64,000 nucleotides of DNA from Veillonella rodentium (GCF_900187285.1 NZ_LT906470.1:293501-357500), one strand, 5' to 3'. Shown: positions 53,728 through 62,868, counted from the stretch's first letter. The notes: generated by a model not told the origin, from the sequence alone. Program-made: numbers and translations.

Positions 53728-54912
53728 ATGGGACGATATAATTTTGATCAAATCTTGGATAGAACTCATACGAAATCGTTAAAGTACGATTTCGCTGTGC
53801 AGCGGGGGAAACCGGCGGATATCCTACCGTTTTGGGTGGCGGATATGGACTTTGAGATACCTTCAGAGTTGAAACAGATTTTGTTGGACCGTGTAAATCA
53901 TGGCGTATTCGGATATACGGATACGGATGATTCATATTGGAATGTGCTGGAGCACTGGTTTACATCTCGTTTTAACTGGACCCCTCAAGCTAAATGGCTT
54001 GTGAAGACGCCGGGAATCGTGTTCGCGTTGGCGATGGCGGTTCGCGCTTTCACAAAGGAAGGGGACGGTGTTCTCATCAATCAACCGGTGTATTATCCTT
54101 TCAGCATGGTAATTGATGATAATGATCGACGTCTCATCAATGTGCCTCTTATAAAAGGAGATGAAAAATATACTATCGATTTTGAGGGCATTGAACGCGC
54201 TATCGTCGAGGAACATGTTGCGTTATTCCTCTTGTGTAATCCTCACAATCCGGTGGGGCGCGTGTGGACTGAGGAAGAACTGAGACGTCTTGGCGATATC
54301 TGTATCAGACATAACGTGATCATTGTGAGTGATGAAATTCACGCTGATTTTGTGTGGGATGGTCATACACATCGCGTATTTGCCGGACTCGGTGAAGCGT
54401 ATGCGGAGCATTGTATTGTATGTACGGCGCCGAGTAAAACCTTTAACATTGCAGGCCTGCAGGTGAGCAATATTTTTATTCCGAATGATTCGTTGCGCCG
54501 ACGTTTTATCAAGGAAATCGACCGTGCCGGTTACAGTCAGTTAAATACGATGGGCATTGTTGCCTGTGAAGGAGCGTATAAGGTTGGGGCCCATTGGCTC
54601 GATGAACTGAAGGAATATATTCAAGGGAATATTCAATTCACTATCGATTATTTTGAAAGACATATGCCTAAGATTCACATGTACAGACCCGAAGGGACTT
54701 ATCTCATGTGGTTCGATTGTTCTCAACTGCCACTGAGCCCTGTAGAACGGGACGAATGGATCGTGAATGATGCAAAGCTGTGGCTTGATACAGGTTCCAT
54801 GTTCGGGGTTGACGGCGAGGACTTTGAGCGGATTAATGTAGCCTGTCCGAGAAAGACCCTGGAACAAGGTCTCGATGCATTGCGAAGCGCTTATGAGAAA
54901 AAAGGTTTTTAA
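53728..54912 (+). CDS. patB: Cystathionine beta-lyase (PatB/MalY type)
   Basis: A 394-residue fold-type I aminotransferase-like enzyme that cleaves cystathionine to homocysteine, pyruvate and ammonia. Visible: LPFWVADMDFEIP, VFGYTDTDDSYW, CNPHNPVGRVWTEEEL, VSDEIHADFVW and the PLP-Lys in APSKTFNIAGLQ. MalY homologues also act as regulators, but the operon context here is enzymatic. ATG 53728 follows AAAGGAG. It is in an operon with the PLP enzyme upstream and metA downstream. Confidence 0.88.
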   Translation: MGRYNFDQILDRTHTKSLKYDFAVQRGKPADILPFWVADMDFEIPSELKQILLDRVNHGVFGYTDTDDSYWNVLEHWFTSRFNWTPQAKWLVKTPGIVFALAMAVRAFTKEGDGVLINQPVYYPFSMVIDDNDRRLINVPLIKGDEKYTIDFEGIERAIVEEHVALFLLCNPHNPVGRVWTEEELRRLGDICIRHNVIIVSDEIHADFVWDGHTHRVFAGLGEAYAEHCIVCTAPSKTFNIAGLQVSNIFIPNDSLRRRFIKEIDRAGYSQLNTMGIVACEGAYKVGAHWLDELKEYIQGNIQFTIDYFERHMPKIHMYRPEGTYLMWFDCSQLPLSPVERDEWIVNDAKLWLDTGSMFGVDGEDFERINVACPRKTLEQGLDALRSAYEKKGF

Positions 54913-54938
54913 ATTGTATAAAGCCTAGAGGTGATATT

Positions 54939-55898
54939 ATGCCTATTAAAGTGATAAAAAATTTACCGGCCATTACGAAGTTAGCTCAGGAAAATATTTT
55001 CGTTATGGATACGGAACGAGCGGAAAATCAACAGATTCGTCCGCTTCATATTCTGCTTGTCAATTTGATGCCTACAAAGGAGATTACGGAAACACAGATT
55101 TTGCGTGCTCTCAGTAACAGTCCGCTGCAGGTGAATCTGACATTGCTACATACGGCGTCGAGAAAATCTAAAAATACGGATGAAGAATATTTGGAAACCT
55201 TTTATCGAACCTTTGACGAAGTGAAGGATGAGTTTTTTGACGGTATGATTATTACCGGCGCCCCTGTAGAACTGATGCCTTTTGAAGAGGTGGATTACTG
55301 GTCTGAGCTCGTAGAGATTATGGACTGGGGTGAAGAACACGTTTATTCCACCTTTTATATTTGCTGGGGTGCACAGGCCGGCCTTTATCATCATTTCGGT
55401 ATCAATAAATCCGTCATGGATGAAAAGTTATTCGGTGTGTATGAGCATGATATTTATAATGATCAACCTGTATTAATGCGCGGATTTGATGAAAAGTTCT
55501 GGATGCCTCATTCCCGTCATACGACGGTATCGTTGCAGCAGATTAAGGATAATCGTGAATTGGAATTATTGGCCGGATCTAAACCGACCGGTGCCGCTAT
55601 TGTACGTAGTCTTGATAATAAGCATATTTTTGTGTTCGGTCATGCCGAGTATGATTGGGATACCCTTAATCGGGAATATGTGCGGGATATCAAGAAGGGA
55701 TTGAAAATCGATGTACCGGAAAACTATTTTCCCGATGATGATCCAAAACAGCGACCCGTTGTGCGTTGGCGTTCGGTGAGCACGTTGTTGTTTACGAATT
55801 GGCTCAATTACTATGTATACCAGGAAACACCGTATATTATTGAACAGATACAAAAAATGAAGTTTGAGCGCGATAAAAATTTAGGTGCCTATATTTAA
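54939..55898 (+). CDS. metA: Homoserine O-acetyltransferase (MetA family)
   Basis: A 319-residue enzyme that activates homoserine. The acyl-enzyme Cys is in YICWGAQAG (about 142) and the catalytic His is in FVFGHAEYDWDT. Residue 111 is Glu (TGAPVELMPFEEVDYW); in characterised enzymes Glu at this position goes with acetyl-CoA, whereas Gly (as in Escherichia coli) goes with succinyl-CoA, so this is predicted to be an acetyltransferase. That matches the O-acetylhomoserine sulfhydrylase gene downstream. Start ATG 54939 follows GAGGTG. Confidence 0.92.
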   Translation: MPIKVIKNLPAITKLAQENIFVMDTERAENQQIRPLHILLVNLMPTKEITETQILRALSNSPLQVNLTLLHTASRKSKNTDEEYLETFYRTFDEVKDEFFDGMIITGAPVELMPFEEVDYWSELVEIMDWGEEHVYSTFYICWGAQAGLYHHFGINKSVMDEKLFGVYEHDIYNDQPVLMRGFDEKFWMPHSRHTTVSLQQIKDNRELELLAGSKPTGAAIVRSLDNKHIFVFGHAEYDWDTLNREYVRDIKKGLKIDVPENYFPDDDPKQRPVVRWRSVSTLLFTNWLNYYVYQETPYIIEQIQKMKFERDKNLGAYI

Positions 55899-55919
55899 TC
55901 TTATAGAATGTTAGTAGCC

Positions 55920-56009
55920 CCTGAACGGGTTTCAAAGCCTCCAAGGCTATCCACCTCGCTACGCGAGGCCGCCAAGTCGTTTTGAAACCCGTTCAGGAGC
56001 TTTTTTATT
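55920..56009 (+). terminator. Terminator after metA with a long structured loop
   Basis: CCTGAACGGGTTTCAAA (55920-55936) pairs perfectly with TTTGAAACCCGTTCAGG (55981-55997), then AGCTTTTTTATTTT. The 44-base loop contains a further CCTCG/CGAGG hairpin. Confidence 0.85.
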
Positions 56010-56190
56010 TTAGGAATAAAATAGGTACCTACATATTATCGCTTGGAGAATTGGCAAGTCGTTTTTGAGAAACCATTGGTTTTTATTTGAGGCTTTTTAA
56101 CTATAGGCGCCTAAACTTTTAAGGGGTATAAGCGGATGTCACGAAATGCCCCATAGTTTTAAGTTATGGAGAAGGTGCTGTAAAAAATAG
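56010..56190. other. Region between metA terminator and metY promoter
   Basis: About 180 bases of AT-rich sequence with no gene, no SAM riboswitch or T-box consensus and no clear palindrome. Confidence 0.4.
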
Positions 56191-56219
56191 TAGACATAAT
56201 TTTTAAAGCATAGTACTAT
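56191..56219 (+). promoter_or_regulatory. Promoter of metY
   Basis: TAGACA (56191-56196), 17-base spacer, TACTAT (56214-56219), about 50 bases before the metY start. Confidence 0.6.
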
Positions 56220-56270
56220 ACTAGGTATAAAACAGATGAGATAGTTATCACATATAAAGGAGTTGTTACG

Positions 56271-57542
56271 ATGAGCAAACAATACAGATTTGAAACTTTA
56301 CAATTACATGCAGGGCATACGGTGGACCCGACAGGTTCCCGCGCGGTGCCGATTTATCAGACTACATCTTTCGTGTTTAAGGATGCGGAGGAAGCGGCAG
56401 GCCGATTTGCGTTAACAAATCCGGGTGCAATTTACAGCCGTCTCGGCAATCCTACGACGGATGTGTTGGATGCTCGTGTGGCACAACTCGAAGGCGGTGC
56501 AGGCGGTATTGCGGTAGCATCCGGTTCCGCAGCGGCTACTTATGCGATTCAAAACGTAGCGGGCACAGGTGATAATATTGTGGCTGCGTCCACATTGTAC
56601 GGCGGTACATATAATCTGTTTACTGCCACACTACCTCGCTTCGGTATCACCACAAAGTTGGTTAATCCGGACAATTTAGATGAATTTGACGCGGCTATCG
56701 ATGATAATACAAAGGCCGTATATATTGAGACAATCGGTAACCCGGGTATCAATTTGATTGACGTGCAGGCGGTAGCGGATATCGCTCACAAACACGGTGT
56801 GATTTTAATCGTAGATAATACATTTGCATCTCCGTATCTGTTCCGTCCGCTTGAACACGGTGCAGACGTAGTTATTCATTCGGCGACTAAATACCTTGGC
56901 GGTCACGGTACGACCTTGGCGGGTATTATTGTAGAGTCCGGTAAATTCGATTATAAAGCATCCGGCCGTTATCCCGGCTTTGTGGAAGGGGATGAACATT
57001 ATAACGGTTTAGTGTACGGTGATCTACCGATTCCTTTCACCGTGAAAGTCCGCACTCAGTTATTGCGTGATACAGGTGCCTGCATTACTCCGCTGGCATC
57101 CTGGCAAATCCTACAAGGCATTGAAACATTATCCTTACGCGTGGAACGCCATGTGGAAAACACCCGTAAAGTCGTAGAATTCTTGAGTAAACATCCTAAA
57201 GTATCCTGGATCAATTATCCTGAGTTAAAAGACAGCAAATATAAAGCCTTGGCGGATAAATACTTCCCTAAAGGAATCGGCGCTGTCTTTACATTCGGCG
57301 TAAAAGGCGGCAAGGAAGCGGGTATCAAATTTGTTGATGCATTGGATATTTTCTCCAACTTGGCGAATGTGGCGGATGCGAAATCTCTTGTTATTCATCC
57401 GGCATCCACTACACATGCTCAGCTTAACGAAGAGCAACAGAAATCTGCCGGTGTTACACCTGATATGATTCGTTTATCCGTAGGTCTTGAAAATATTGAT
57501 GATATCATCGAAGATTTGGCACAAGCTTTGGACAAAGTATAA
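56271..57542 (+). CDS. metY: O-acetylhomoserine sulfhydrylase
   Basis: A 423-residue PLP enzyme making homocysteine directly from O-acetylhomoserine and sulfide. The N-terminal [50 protein letters not shown], and PLP-Lys in [17 protein letters not shown] are characteristic; the extra insertion around [18 protein letters not shown] distinguishes it from cystathionine gamma-synthases. ATG 56271 follows AAAGGAG. It is a single-gene unit with its own promoter, ending in a bidirectional terminator. Confidence 0.93.
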   Translation: MSKQYRFETLQLHAGHTVDPTGSRAVPIYQTTSFVFKDAEEAAGRFALTNPGAIYSRLGNPTTDVLDARVAQLEGGAGGIAVASGSAAATYAIQNVAGTGDNIVAASTLYGGTYNLFTATLPRFGITTKLVNPDNLDEFDAAIDDNTKAVYIETIGNPGINLIDVQAVADIAHKHGVILIVDNTFASPYLFRPLEHGADVVIHSATKYLGGHGTTLAGIIVESGKFDYKASGRYPGFVEGDEHYNGLVYGDLPIPFTVKVRTQLLRDTGACITPLASWQILQGIETLSLRVERHVENTRKVVEFLSKHPKVSWINYPELKDSKYKALADKYFPKGIGAVFTFGVKGGKEAGIKFVDALDIFSNLANVADAKSLVIHPASTTHAQLNEEQQKSAGVTPDMIRLSVGLENIDDIIEDLAQALDKV

Positions 57543-57553
57543 TTGAACGTAGT

Positions 57554-57590
57554 AAAAGAACCTTGGATCATTGATCCAAGGTTCTTTTTT
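57554..57590. terminator. Bidirectional terminator after metY
   Basis: AAAAGAACCTTGGATC (57554-57569) pairs perfectly with GATCCAAGGTTCTTTT (57573-57588). It serves metY (plus) and the PepSY transcript (minus). Confidence 0.9.
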
Positions 57591-57608
57591 GAAAGGGAGT
57601 ATAGTGTT

Positions 57609-57760
57609 ATTTGACTTACGGTGTGTGGACATAAGTCAAATATTCGTCTACATGTACGTAGACTTAGGAGAGCCTGTGGTGTGTGTGTCACAGGTTGTTA
57701 GTGTGTGAGAGTGTGTATAGTATGTGTGTTATATGTAGTGTTTGTCCAGACGAGTGGTTA
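57609..57760 (-). other. Hairpin- and CA-rich 3' region of the third PepSY gene
   Basis: Read on the minus strand, this stretch has CACA-rich sequence and three stems: CCTGTG/CACAGG (57694-57673), GTCTAC/GTAGAC (57663-57646) and ATTTGACTTA/TAAGTCAAAT (57641-57609). None has a T-run. The pattern resembles the 3' region of the PepSY gene at 37527-38519. Confidence 0.5.
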
Positions 57761-57795
57761 GGGTCTGAATTGCTCCCCCGGACGTTAAATTGGAA

Positions 57796-58389
57796 TTAGT
57801 ATTTTGTGTTTTTTACTTTTGCACTCAATACTTGACCGGAAGTAGCATCGACTTTTACTTCAGCGTTTTTACCGCCGCCAGTAGTCATGTCGAATTCGTA
57901 TACTACTCTGCCGCCGTCGCGTTCAACAGTCCATTCCATTGTTTGGAAATCGCTACCTACTTTTTCGATAGCTTTAGTTTCCGCTACTTCCGGAATGATA
58001 ATGTTTTGAACGTTGAAAGTTTTGTTGGATTTGGAAGAGCCATATTTTTTAGCTTCTTTAGAAATGACTTGACCGGACGCTTCATCAACCTTTAATTTAA
58101 CTTCTCGGTTGCCGGAGAAGCCTTCAACTTCATAGTAAGGGTTGTGTTTTGCATCATAGGAAATCGATTTCACTGTAGCATTAGGGAAATATTGATGGAA
58201 TGTCGTTACGGCACCCATGTAATCAACAGAGGAATTCTGTTGGTTGGAAGGAGTTACACTGCCGACACCGGCCCAATTACTGCGGTTATTGTATGCGCCA
58301 TGATTTGCAGCACTAACTGCACCGGCCAATAATACTGTACTAACACCTAATGCACATAATACCTTTGATAATTTCTTAACATTTTTCAT
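57796..58389 (-). CDS. Secreted PepSY-domain protein (third copy)
   Basis: A 197-residue exported protein. Signal peptide (1 to about 27, ending AVSA), a short Asn/Ser-rich linker, then two PepSY units: MGAVTTFHQYFPNATVKSISYDAKHNPYYEVEGFSGNREVKLKVDEASGQVISKE and the second ending EVKVDATSGQVLSAKV. Shares its plan with the proteins at 36599 and 37527. ATG 58389 follows AGGAGG on the minus strand. A 13-bp hairpin (58439-58470) lies in its leader. Function unknown. Confidence 0.8.
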   Translation of the reverse strand: MKNVKKLSKVLCALGVSTVLLAGAVSAANHGAYNNRSNWAGVGSVTPSNQQNSSVDYMGAVTTFHQYFPNATVKSISYDAKHNPYYEVEGFSGNREVKLKVDEASGQVISKEAKKYGSSKSNKTFNVQNIIIPEVAETKAIEKVGSDFQTMEWTVERDGGRVVYEFDMTTGGGKNAEVKVDATSGQVLSAKVKNTKY

Positions 58390-58438
58390 AGTAATGCCTC
58401 CTGAATACCAAAAATCAAGGTAATATATTACGGTTTTT

Positions 58439-58470
58439 GTAAAAGTAGATTTTGTTCAATCTACTTTTAC
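58439..58470 (-). repeat. Perfect hairpin in the leader of the third PepSY gene
   Basis: GTAAAAGTAGATT (58439-58451) pairs with AATCTACTTTTAC (58458-58470) around a 6-base loop, about 50 bases upstream of the start. Without a T-run it is unlikely to be a terminator; it may be an operator or an mRNA-stabilising stem. Confidence 0.6.
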
Positions 58471-58679
58471 ATAATTTAATGGTACTACATGAAAATTAGA
58501 TGAAGAAACAGAGAGTTTTGTATAAATATCTCCATATCTTTTAGTTATTACTGATACCTAATTTTCCTGATAATGATATATTGAATACTATATATAAATT
58601 ATACATTATAACAGGTTCTGTTATTAACGATTTTATAACTGCATATGACTATAGTCAACCGAAATTGATGTATGTGTAG
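58471..58679. other. Intergenic region PepSY / bioY
   Basis: About 210 bases of AT-rich sequence, presumably holding the minus-strand PepSY promoter. No gene, hairpin or BirA box was seen. Confidence 0.4.
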
Positions 58680-58708
58680 TTGACAATTAAAAATACAAGT
58701 GATTTAAT
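58680..58708 (+). promoter_or_regulatory. bioY promoter
   Basis: TTGACA (58680-58685), 17-base spacer, TTTAAT (58703-58708), 118 bases before bioY. No BirA-like operator is evident, in contrast to bioD. Confidence 0.6.
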
Positions 58709-58826
58709 ACAAATAGTTAGTAGTTTGTTTAGCATATAGGCATCATGATGTACATCGATGACAAGTGATGTCGTGTGCTGGATCGGTTGTATTATTTTCC
58801 ACTGAAGTCGTTAATGGAGGTATACC

Positions 58827-59393
58827 ATGAGTTCTACCGTTTCGAAACCATCTAAAATTAGTACTCGTCAGCTGACCATGACAGCCTTATTTGTGGCGTT
58901 GATTGCAGTAGGGGCCTTTATACGGGTGCCATTGCCGAATTGTCCTTTCACATTGCAAATTCTGTTCACTACCTTGGCCGGCATTGTCCTCGGTAGTCGT
59001 TTAGGTGCTATCAGCGTAGGAATTTATATTGTTTTAGGACTCATCGGAGTGCCTGTTTTTACATCCGGTGGCGGTCCCGGATATATTTTGCAGCCTACAT
59101 TCGGATACTTGATAGGATTTATGATCGGTGCCTATGCTGTAGGTCGTATTGCGGAATCCATGCAGGTGTTATCATTTAAACGGTTGTTGGTAGGGGCCGT
59201 TATAAATCTATTTATTGTGTATGGTCTCGGTATGATTTATCTATACTTCATTATGAACTTCTATCTTGGCAAACCGATTGGTGTTGAAGCCGTTATCCTT
59301 ACATGTTTCTTGATTCCGGTAGGTCCCGATTTATTCTTGTGCGCTGTAGCCGCATCTCTTGGAAAACGAATTGTGAAAGAATTGCAGTTCTGA
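58827..59393 (+). CDS. bioY: Biotin transporter BioY (ECF S component)
   Basis: A 188-residue membrane protein with six hydrophobic segments that binds biotin for uptake, alone or with the shared EcfAAT module. The BioY signatures are present: GAFIRVPLPNCPFTLQILFTTLAGIVLGSRLGAISVGIYIVLGLIGVPVFTSGGGPGYILQPTFGYLIGF. ATG 58827 follows GGAGG. It is single, ending in a bidirectional terminator. Together with bioD/bioA it implies both partial synthesis and uptake of biotin. Confidence 0.93.
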   Translation: MSSTVSKPSKISTRQLTMTALFVALIAVGAFIRVPLPNCPFTLQILFTTLAGIVLGSRLGAISVGIYIVLGLIGVPVFTSGGGPGYILQPTFGYLIGFMIGAYAVGRIAESMQVLSFKRLLVGAVINLFIVYGLGMIYLYFIMNFYLGKPIGVEAVILTCFLIPVGPDLFLCAVAASLGKRIVKELQF

Positions 59394-59450
59394 GATACAA
59401 TTTAATTATGGCTTTTAGATAGAATCTGATTGTGATTATTTCGCTTATTA

Positions 59451-59521
59451 AAATAAACCGCCTCTAAAGACTCTGCCCGGCCGATAATGTGCCGTCAGGT
59501 TGCTTTAGAGGTGGTTTATTT
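59451..59521. terminator. Bidirectional terminator bioY / YcgQ-like gene
   Basis: AAATAAACCGCCTCTAAAG (59451-59469) pairs with CTTTAGAGGTGGTTTATTT (59503-59521; one G-U), with a 33-base GC-rich loop. Confidence 0.85.
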
Positions 59522-59522
59522 T

Positions 59523-60293
59523 TTATGGATATACGTAACCCAGAATCGGTTCCGCTGCTTTCACTTTTTGAATTTCTATATATGGTTGTTGTCGTCCATG
59601 GAAGTCCCGCGTGGATACTTTACCTTCAATGGATATCCATTGATCGTTCTGGAAGCTGTCTCCATTTTCTTTATGGACGGTCATTCCCACCGGTGCTATA
59701 TCGGCGATACAGCAGGTCATCGCCATACGGGATAGGGTGAATTCATTATTTTTTAACGTATTATCATCGCGGTTTACATAGCCGGTCATATATACGGTAT
59801 AGTCTTTATACTGTTCCGCGTTAGAACCTATTTTGACAATCGTCTGATAGAAATTATCCGAGTTCAAAACGATTTCTTTTTTATCTTTTGAAATCCCCGG
59901 TTCTTTACTTTCATTATTAATCGTAATGACCTCACCTATATCGTCGCTGGAGAAATCAAAATTATTGGTGTCGTCATTAATCCGTGCGGAACCCTGAACT
60001 TGTGCGGTAGGAACGAGAACAGGCGGTACGATGAGCAGCATCAGGGGAATGACGATAGGTACAACAGTACGCCAATTGTGTTTGTATTGGCGTTGAGGGG
60101 CCCATGCGACGGTGACTATACCCCCTAGGATTAGGGCGATTCCGCTGAGGGCGAGCAATAATTCATAGCGCGGAGCCACATAGTTTAAATAACGACCTGT
60201 CACGATGAGATAGATACAGGTAATACCCAGCGTGGCATAGAGCAGACCTTTCACGATGGAAAAGCGATCTTTGGTTGATAGTTCTGAAAACAT
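59523..60293 (-). CDS. TIGR03943/YcgQ-like membrane protein
   Basis: A 256-residue protein with three to four N-terminal hydrophobic segments (about 15-100) and a soluble C-terminal domain carrying the family's MTCCIADIAPVGM stretch (two adjacent Cys) and VYMTGYVNRD. It resembles Bacillus YcgQ, which is encoded beside a YraQ-like permease; that partner is upstream here (after 86 bases), fused to a GTPase-like domain. The Cys pair may bind a metal. ATG 60293 has GGAGATG upstream on the minus strand. Confidence 0.75.
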   Translation of the reverse strand: MFSELSTKDRFSIVKGLLYATLGITCIYLIVTGRYLNYVAPRYELLLALSGIALILGGIVTVAWAPQRQYKHNWRTVVPIVIPLMLLIVPPVLVPTAQVQGSARINDDTNNFDFSSDDIGEVITINNESKEPGISKDKKEIVLNSDNFYQTIVKIGSNAEQYKDYTVYMTGYVNRDDNTLKNNEFTLSRMAMTCCIADIAPVGMTVHKENGDSFQNDQWISIEGKVSTRDFHGRQQPYIEIQKVKAAEPILGYVYP

Positions 60294-60379
60294 ACAATCA
60301 TCTCCTTAGTGATGCAGAACCGATACAATATAATAACTATTAATACAGAAAAATTTATGGTATTCTCTGATATAAAAGA

Positions 60380-62002
60380 TTACTGAATTAACTTGAGAAA
60401 TAAAAGTGCTGTAAGACCGGCGGTAATGACGACGGTCAATCCGAGACGCCATATGAATGTGACCGGAACGTATTGCCGTAGCAGGTATACATTTTTTATA
60501 TCCATCATAGGGCCTAAGATGAGAAAGCCCATGACGGATCCGAGTGGAAAGAGGCCGCTTAAGGTTTTCCCGATGATGGCGTCCGATGTGGAGCATACGG
60601 AGAATAGGAATGCTGCCAATAATAGTACCGGAATAGTCGCCATATCCGGTAATGCAATGCCTGCATTGAGCAGAAACGGTTTGCCGTAAACCTGAAAGAC
60701 GGCTACGACAGCGGCAGCGATGGAAAAATATAACAATAATTGTGTAAATTCACGCTCCATATGAAGTAATAGGATTTTAGGAGATACTGCTGATTGTCTG
60801 AACATTCTTTCTGTTAAAGAACGTTTTTTTATTGTAGCGCCTGTATCGTCGTTATAAACGGTTTCTTGAACACCTGATGGGGGGGAGGAAAGACTCAAGG
60901 CTTCGTATATGAAGTTTTGGCCGCTCTGTTTTGAACCCCTCAGCTCTGATAATCGGGGCGGGCGGTATCGAAATGATAACGCCACAATGAGTGCTACGGA
61001 GAGACCGAGTAAAATACGCCATACAGTTATCATCGGATTATCCGGAAATGCATACCAGGTGGACAGTATGGTGATCGGATTGATGATAGGGCTGGCGAGC
61101 ATGAATAAAATCACTACCGATAGAGGCACGCCCCGGTCAATTAACGCCTTGAATAAAGGTATTATAGCGCAGTCGCAGACGGGCAAAACGAGTCCGCTCA
61201 TCATGGCCGTGCCGTAGCTTTTCCATGAATGGCCGCCTAAAAGTTTTAATAATATGCGTTGAGGTACGAAAAAACGTATGCCTGTAGCGGCAATGGTCCC
61301 TAACAATAGAAATGGTATGGCTTCAATGATGAGTCCGGTCACTATGGCGAAACACTGATGAACCGAATAGGGCACATCGTGCCGGAAAACGGTGACGATC
61401 AGGATATAAGCGGTAAGGACCATAATGAGCAGGTTCGGAATCAGGCCCCATGTGTTTTTCCTGCATAGCCGTTCCACATCTTTTGCCGTCGGCTTTATGA
61501 TGATGTGGGCATCCGGATTATAAGAGTGCAGCAGATTATCATGTTGATCCGACTCCGTAATGATAATGTCGGCGCAGTAAAGTTGGCTTTCAGCATTGGC
61601 ACCTAAGGCGGGCAGTATCGTGGATATAAATGCGTCGCTACAAAGGTACAGTACTTTTTCTATGCGTACCTTGTCGCGTAAATCTTTACTGTATAACAGG
61701 GCTTCTAATTGGTGAAAGCCGAGCATGCCGTTCCATTCAATCCATAACTCTTTCGGTTGCACCTTATCGAGACAGGTTGCGATTGTTTTGCTGATATCTG
61801 TGTAGGATTCCTGGTGGCTTGGATTGATGGCGCTTAACTGATCGGGATTCAATACGAGCGGCTCTTTGATGAGTTTGGTGGAGCCTTCCTCAGCTGAAAT
61901 AAGGGCTGTACCGCCCAGTTTCTTGCGATGCTGTAATTGTTCATTGATAAGTGTACTTTTACCGGATCCTATGAAGCCCATAACAATATAAACGGGAATC
62001 AT
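60380..62002 (-). CDS. CobW-like NTPase fused to a YraQ-type (UPF0718) permease
   Basis: A 540-residue fusion. Residues 1 to about 180 form a P-loop domain starting MIPVYIVMGFIGSGKSTLINEQL (Walker A 9-17) of the CobW/COG0523 type, but without the GCxCC metal motif of that family. From about 190 on there are eight hydrophobic segments with the YraQ-family LVLPVCDCAIIPL (a Cys-x-Cys) and SVCSTSDAIIGKT motifs, and LASPIINPITIL. Such permeases are thought to move metals or arsenicals. The start ATG 62002 overlaps the CobW gene (ATGA). A full-length single protein carrying both parts is unusual and no frame break is visible. Confidence 0.82.
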   Translation of the reverse strand: MIPVYIVMGFIGSGKSTLINEQLQHRKKLGGTALISAEEGSTKLIKEPLVLNPDQLSAINPSHQESYTDISKTIATCLDKVQPKELWIEWNGMLGFHQLEALLYSKDLRDKVRIEKVLYLCSDAFISTILPALGANAESQLYCADIIITESDQHDNLLHSYNPDAHIIIKPTAKDVERLCRKNTWGLIPNLLIMVLTAYILIVTVFRHDVPYSVHQCFAIVTGLIIEAIPFLLLGTIAATGIRFFVPQRILLKLLGGHSWKSYGTAMMSGLVLPVCDCAIIPLFKALIDRGVPLSVVILFMLASPIINPITILSTWYAFPDNPMITVWRILLGLSVALIVALSFRYRPPRLSELRGSKQSGQNFIYEALSLSSPPSGVQETVYNDDTGATIKKRSLTERMFRQSAVSPKILLLHMEREFTQLLLYFSIAAAVVAVFQVYGKPFLLNAGIALPDMATIPVLLLAAFLFSVCSTSDAIIGKTLSGLFPLGSVMGFLILGPMMDIKNVYLLRQYVPVTFIWRLGLTVVITAGLTALLFLKLIQ

Positions 62003-62868
62003 GATTCGCACACTTCGTTGTGGACCATCGGTACATTAAAATCGGTACCGATAACGACGAGACTGTAATCGGTGGATTCTGTCGGACTCAGCGTACAGTA
62101 ATGGGTACCATACTGGATTTCATGAGGTCCCTCTGCCGTCGGTACAATGCCTTTGGCACGCAGTACCGTATCGGGCATTCCTTCCATGACGGTTTTCCAC
62201 TGCAATGTGGTGAGACTTCGTAAATTCTTGTATGTATGGCTCATAAAGTGATGATGATCATGCAGTGTTTCCACATGATGATCGTGGTGGAGCTGATTGA
62301 TATAGTCCCGTAATGTCAATGTATCCCAAGGTTCTTCGTGAATCGGTGTGTGTGGCGCCAATTCGTCAATCATGTGTTTTGTTACGTCCGTTTGTCGACT
62401 GTCTGTTGTATGACTCAGAAATATGGCATCACTATGTGTGATTTGATCCTTGAAGAAGAGTCCGAAGTTTTTGATGAACATCGGCGCCTGCATGGCATCG
62501 ACCGTAGTTATGGCTGCATAGACATATGCCTTTTCGGCGATATCCTCGTCTTCACAGGTCTGTAGAATTTCGCTGAGTTTGCTTACGCCGGATGGTTCAA
62601 TATATATGACATCGATAGAGTCGTCTTTGAGGATGTTGAGCAGGGCTTCCCGAAAGTTTCCCTGCAAGCTGCAGCAGATGCAACCTGATGTGACTTCCTG
62701 TACGGTGGCGCCCGTTTGTGCCAGGTGGACCGCATCGAGGCTGGTTTCGCCGAAGTCGTTTTCTATAATAAGGACTTTATCAGTCGTCTTGTGTTCTTTT
62801 AGGATATGTTGCAAAAATGTTGTTTTCCCGGAGCCGAGAAAACCGGATATGATGACAATGGGAATCAT
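61999..62868 (-). CDS. CobW/COG0523-family metal GTPase
   Basis: A 289-residue G3E-family GTPase. Walker A GFLGSGKTTF (about 8-17), the metal-binding GCICC motif (about 61-65), the YIEPSG segment, and a His-rich stretch with HHDHH and HDHHH near residues 190-205 that likely binds zinc or cobalt. Family members hand metals to target proteins, typically under zinc limitation. ATG 62868 follows AGGAGGTGC on the minus strand; a TTG/other start at 62907 precedes that site. It heads an operon with the fusion permease and the YcgQ-like gene. Confidence 0.9.
   Translation of the reverse strand: MIPIVIISGFLGSGKTTFLQHILKEHKTTDKVLIIENDFGETSLDAVHLAQTGATVQEVTSGCICCSLQGNFREALLNILKDDSIDVIYIEPSGVSKLSEILQTCEDEDIAEKAYVYAAITTVDAMQAPMFIKNFGLFFKDQITHSDAIFLSHTTDSRQTDVTKHMIDELAPHTPIHEEPWDTLTLRDYINQLHHDHHVETLHDHHHFMSHTYKNLRSLTTLQWKTVMEGMPDTVLRAKGIVPTAEGPHEIQYGTHYCTLSPTESTDYSLVVIGTDFNVPMVHNEVCES

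Noticed and set aside
58680-58826. BirA operator at bioY
   Set aside because: GTTAAC-type half sites with the right spacing are absent, although TTAAC-like words occur nearby.
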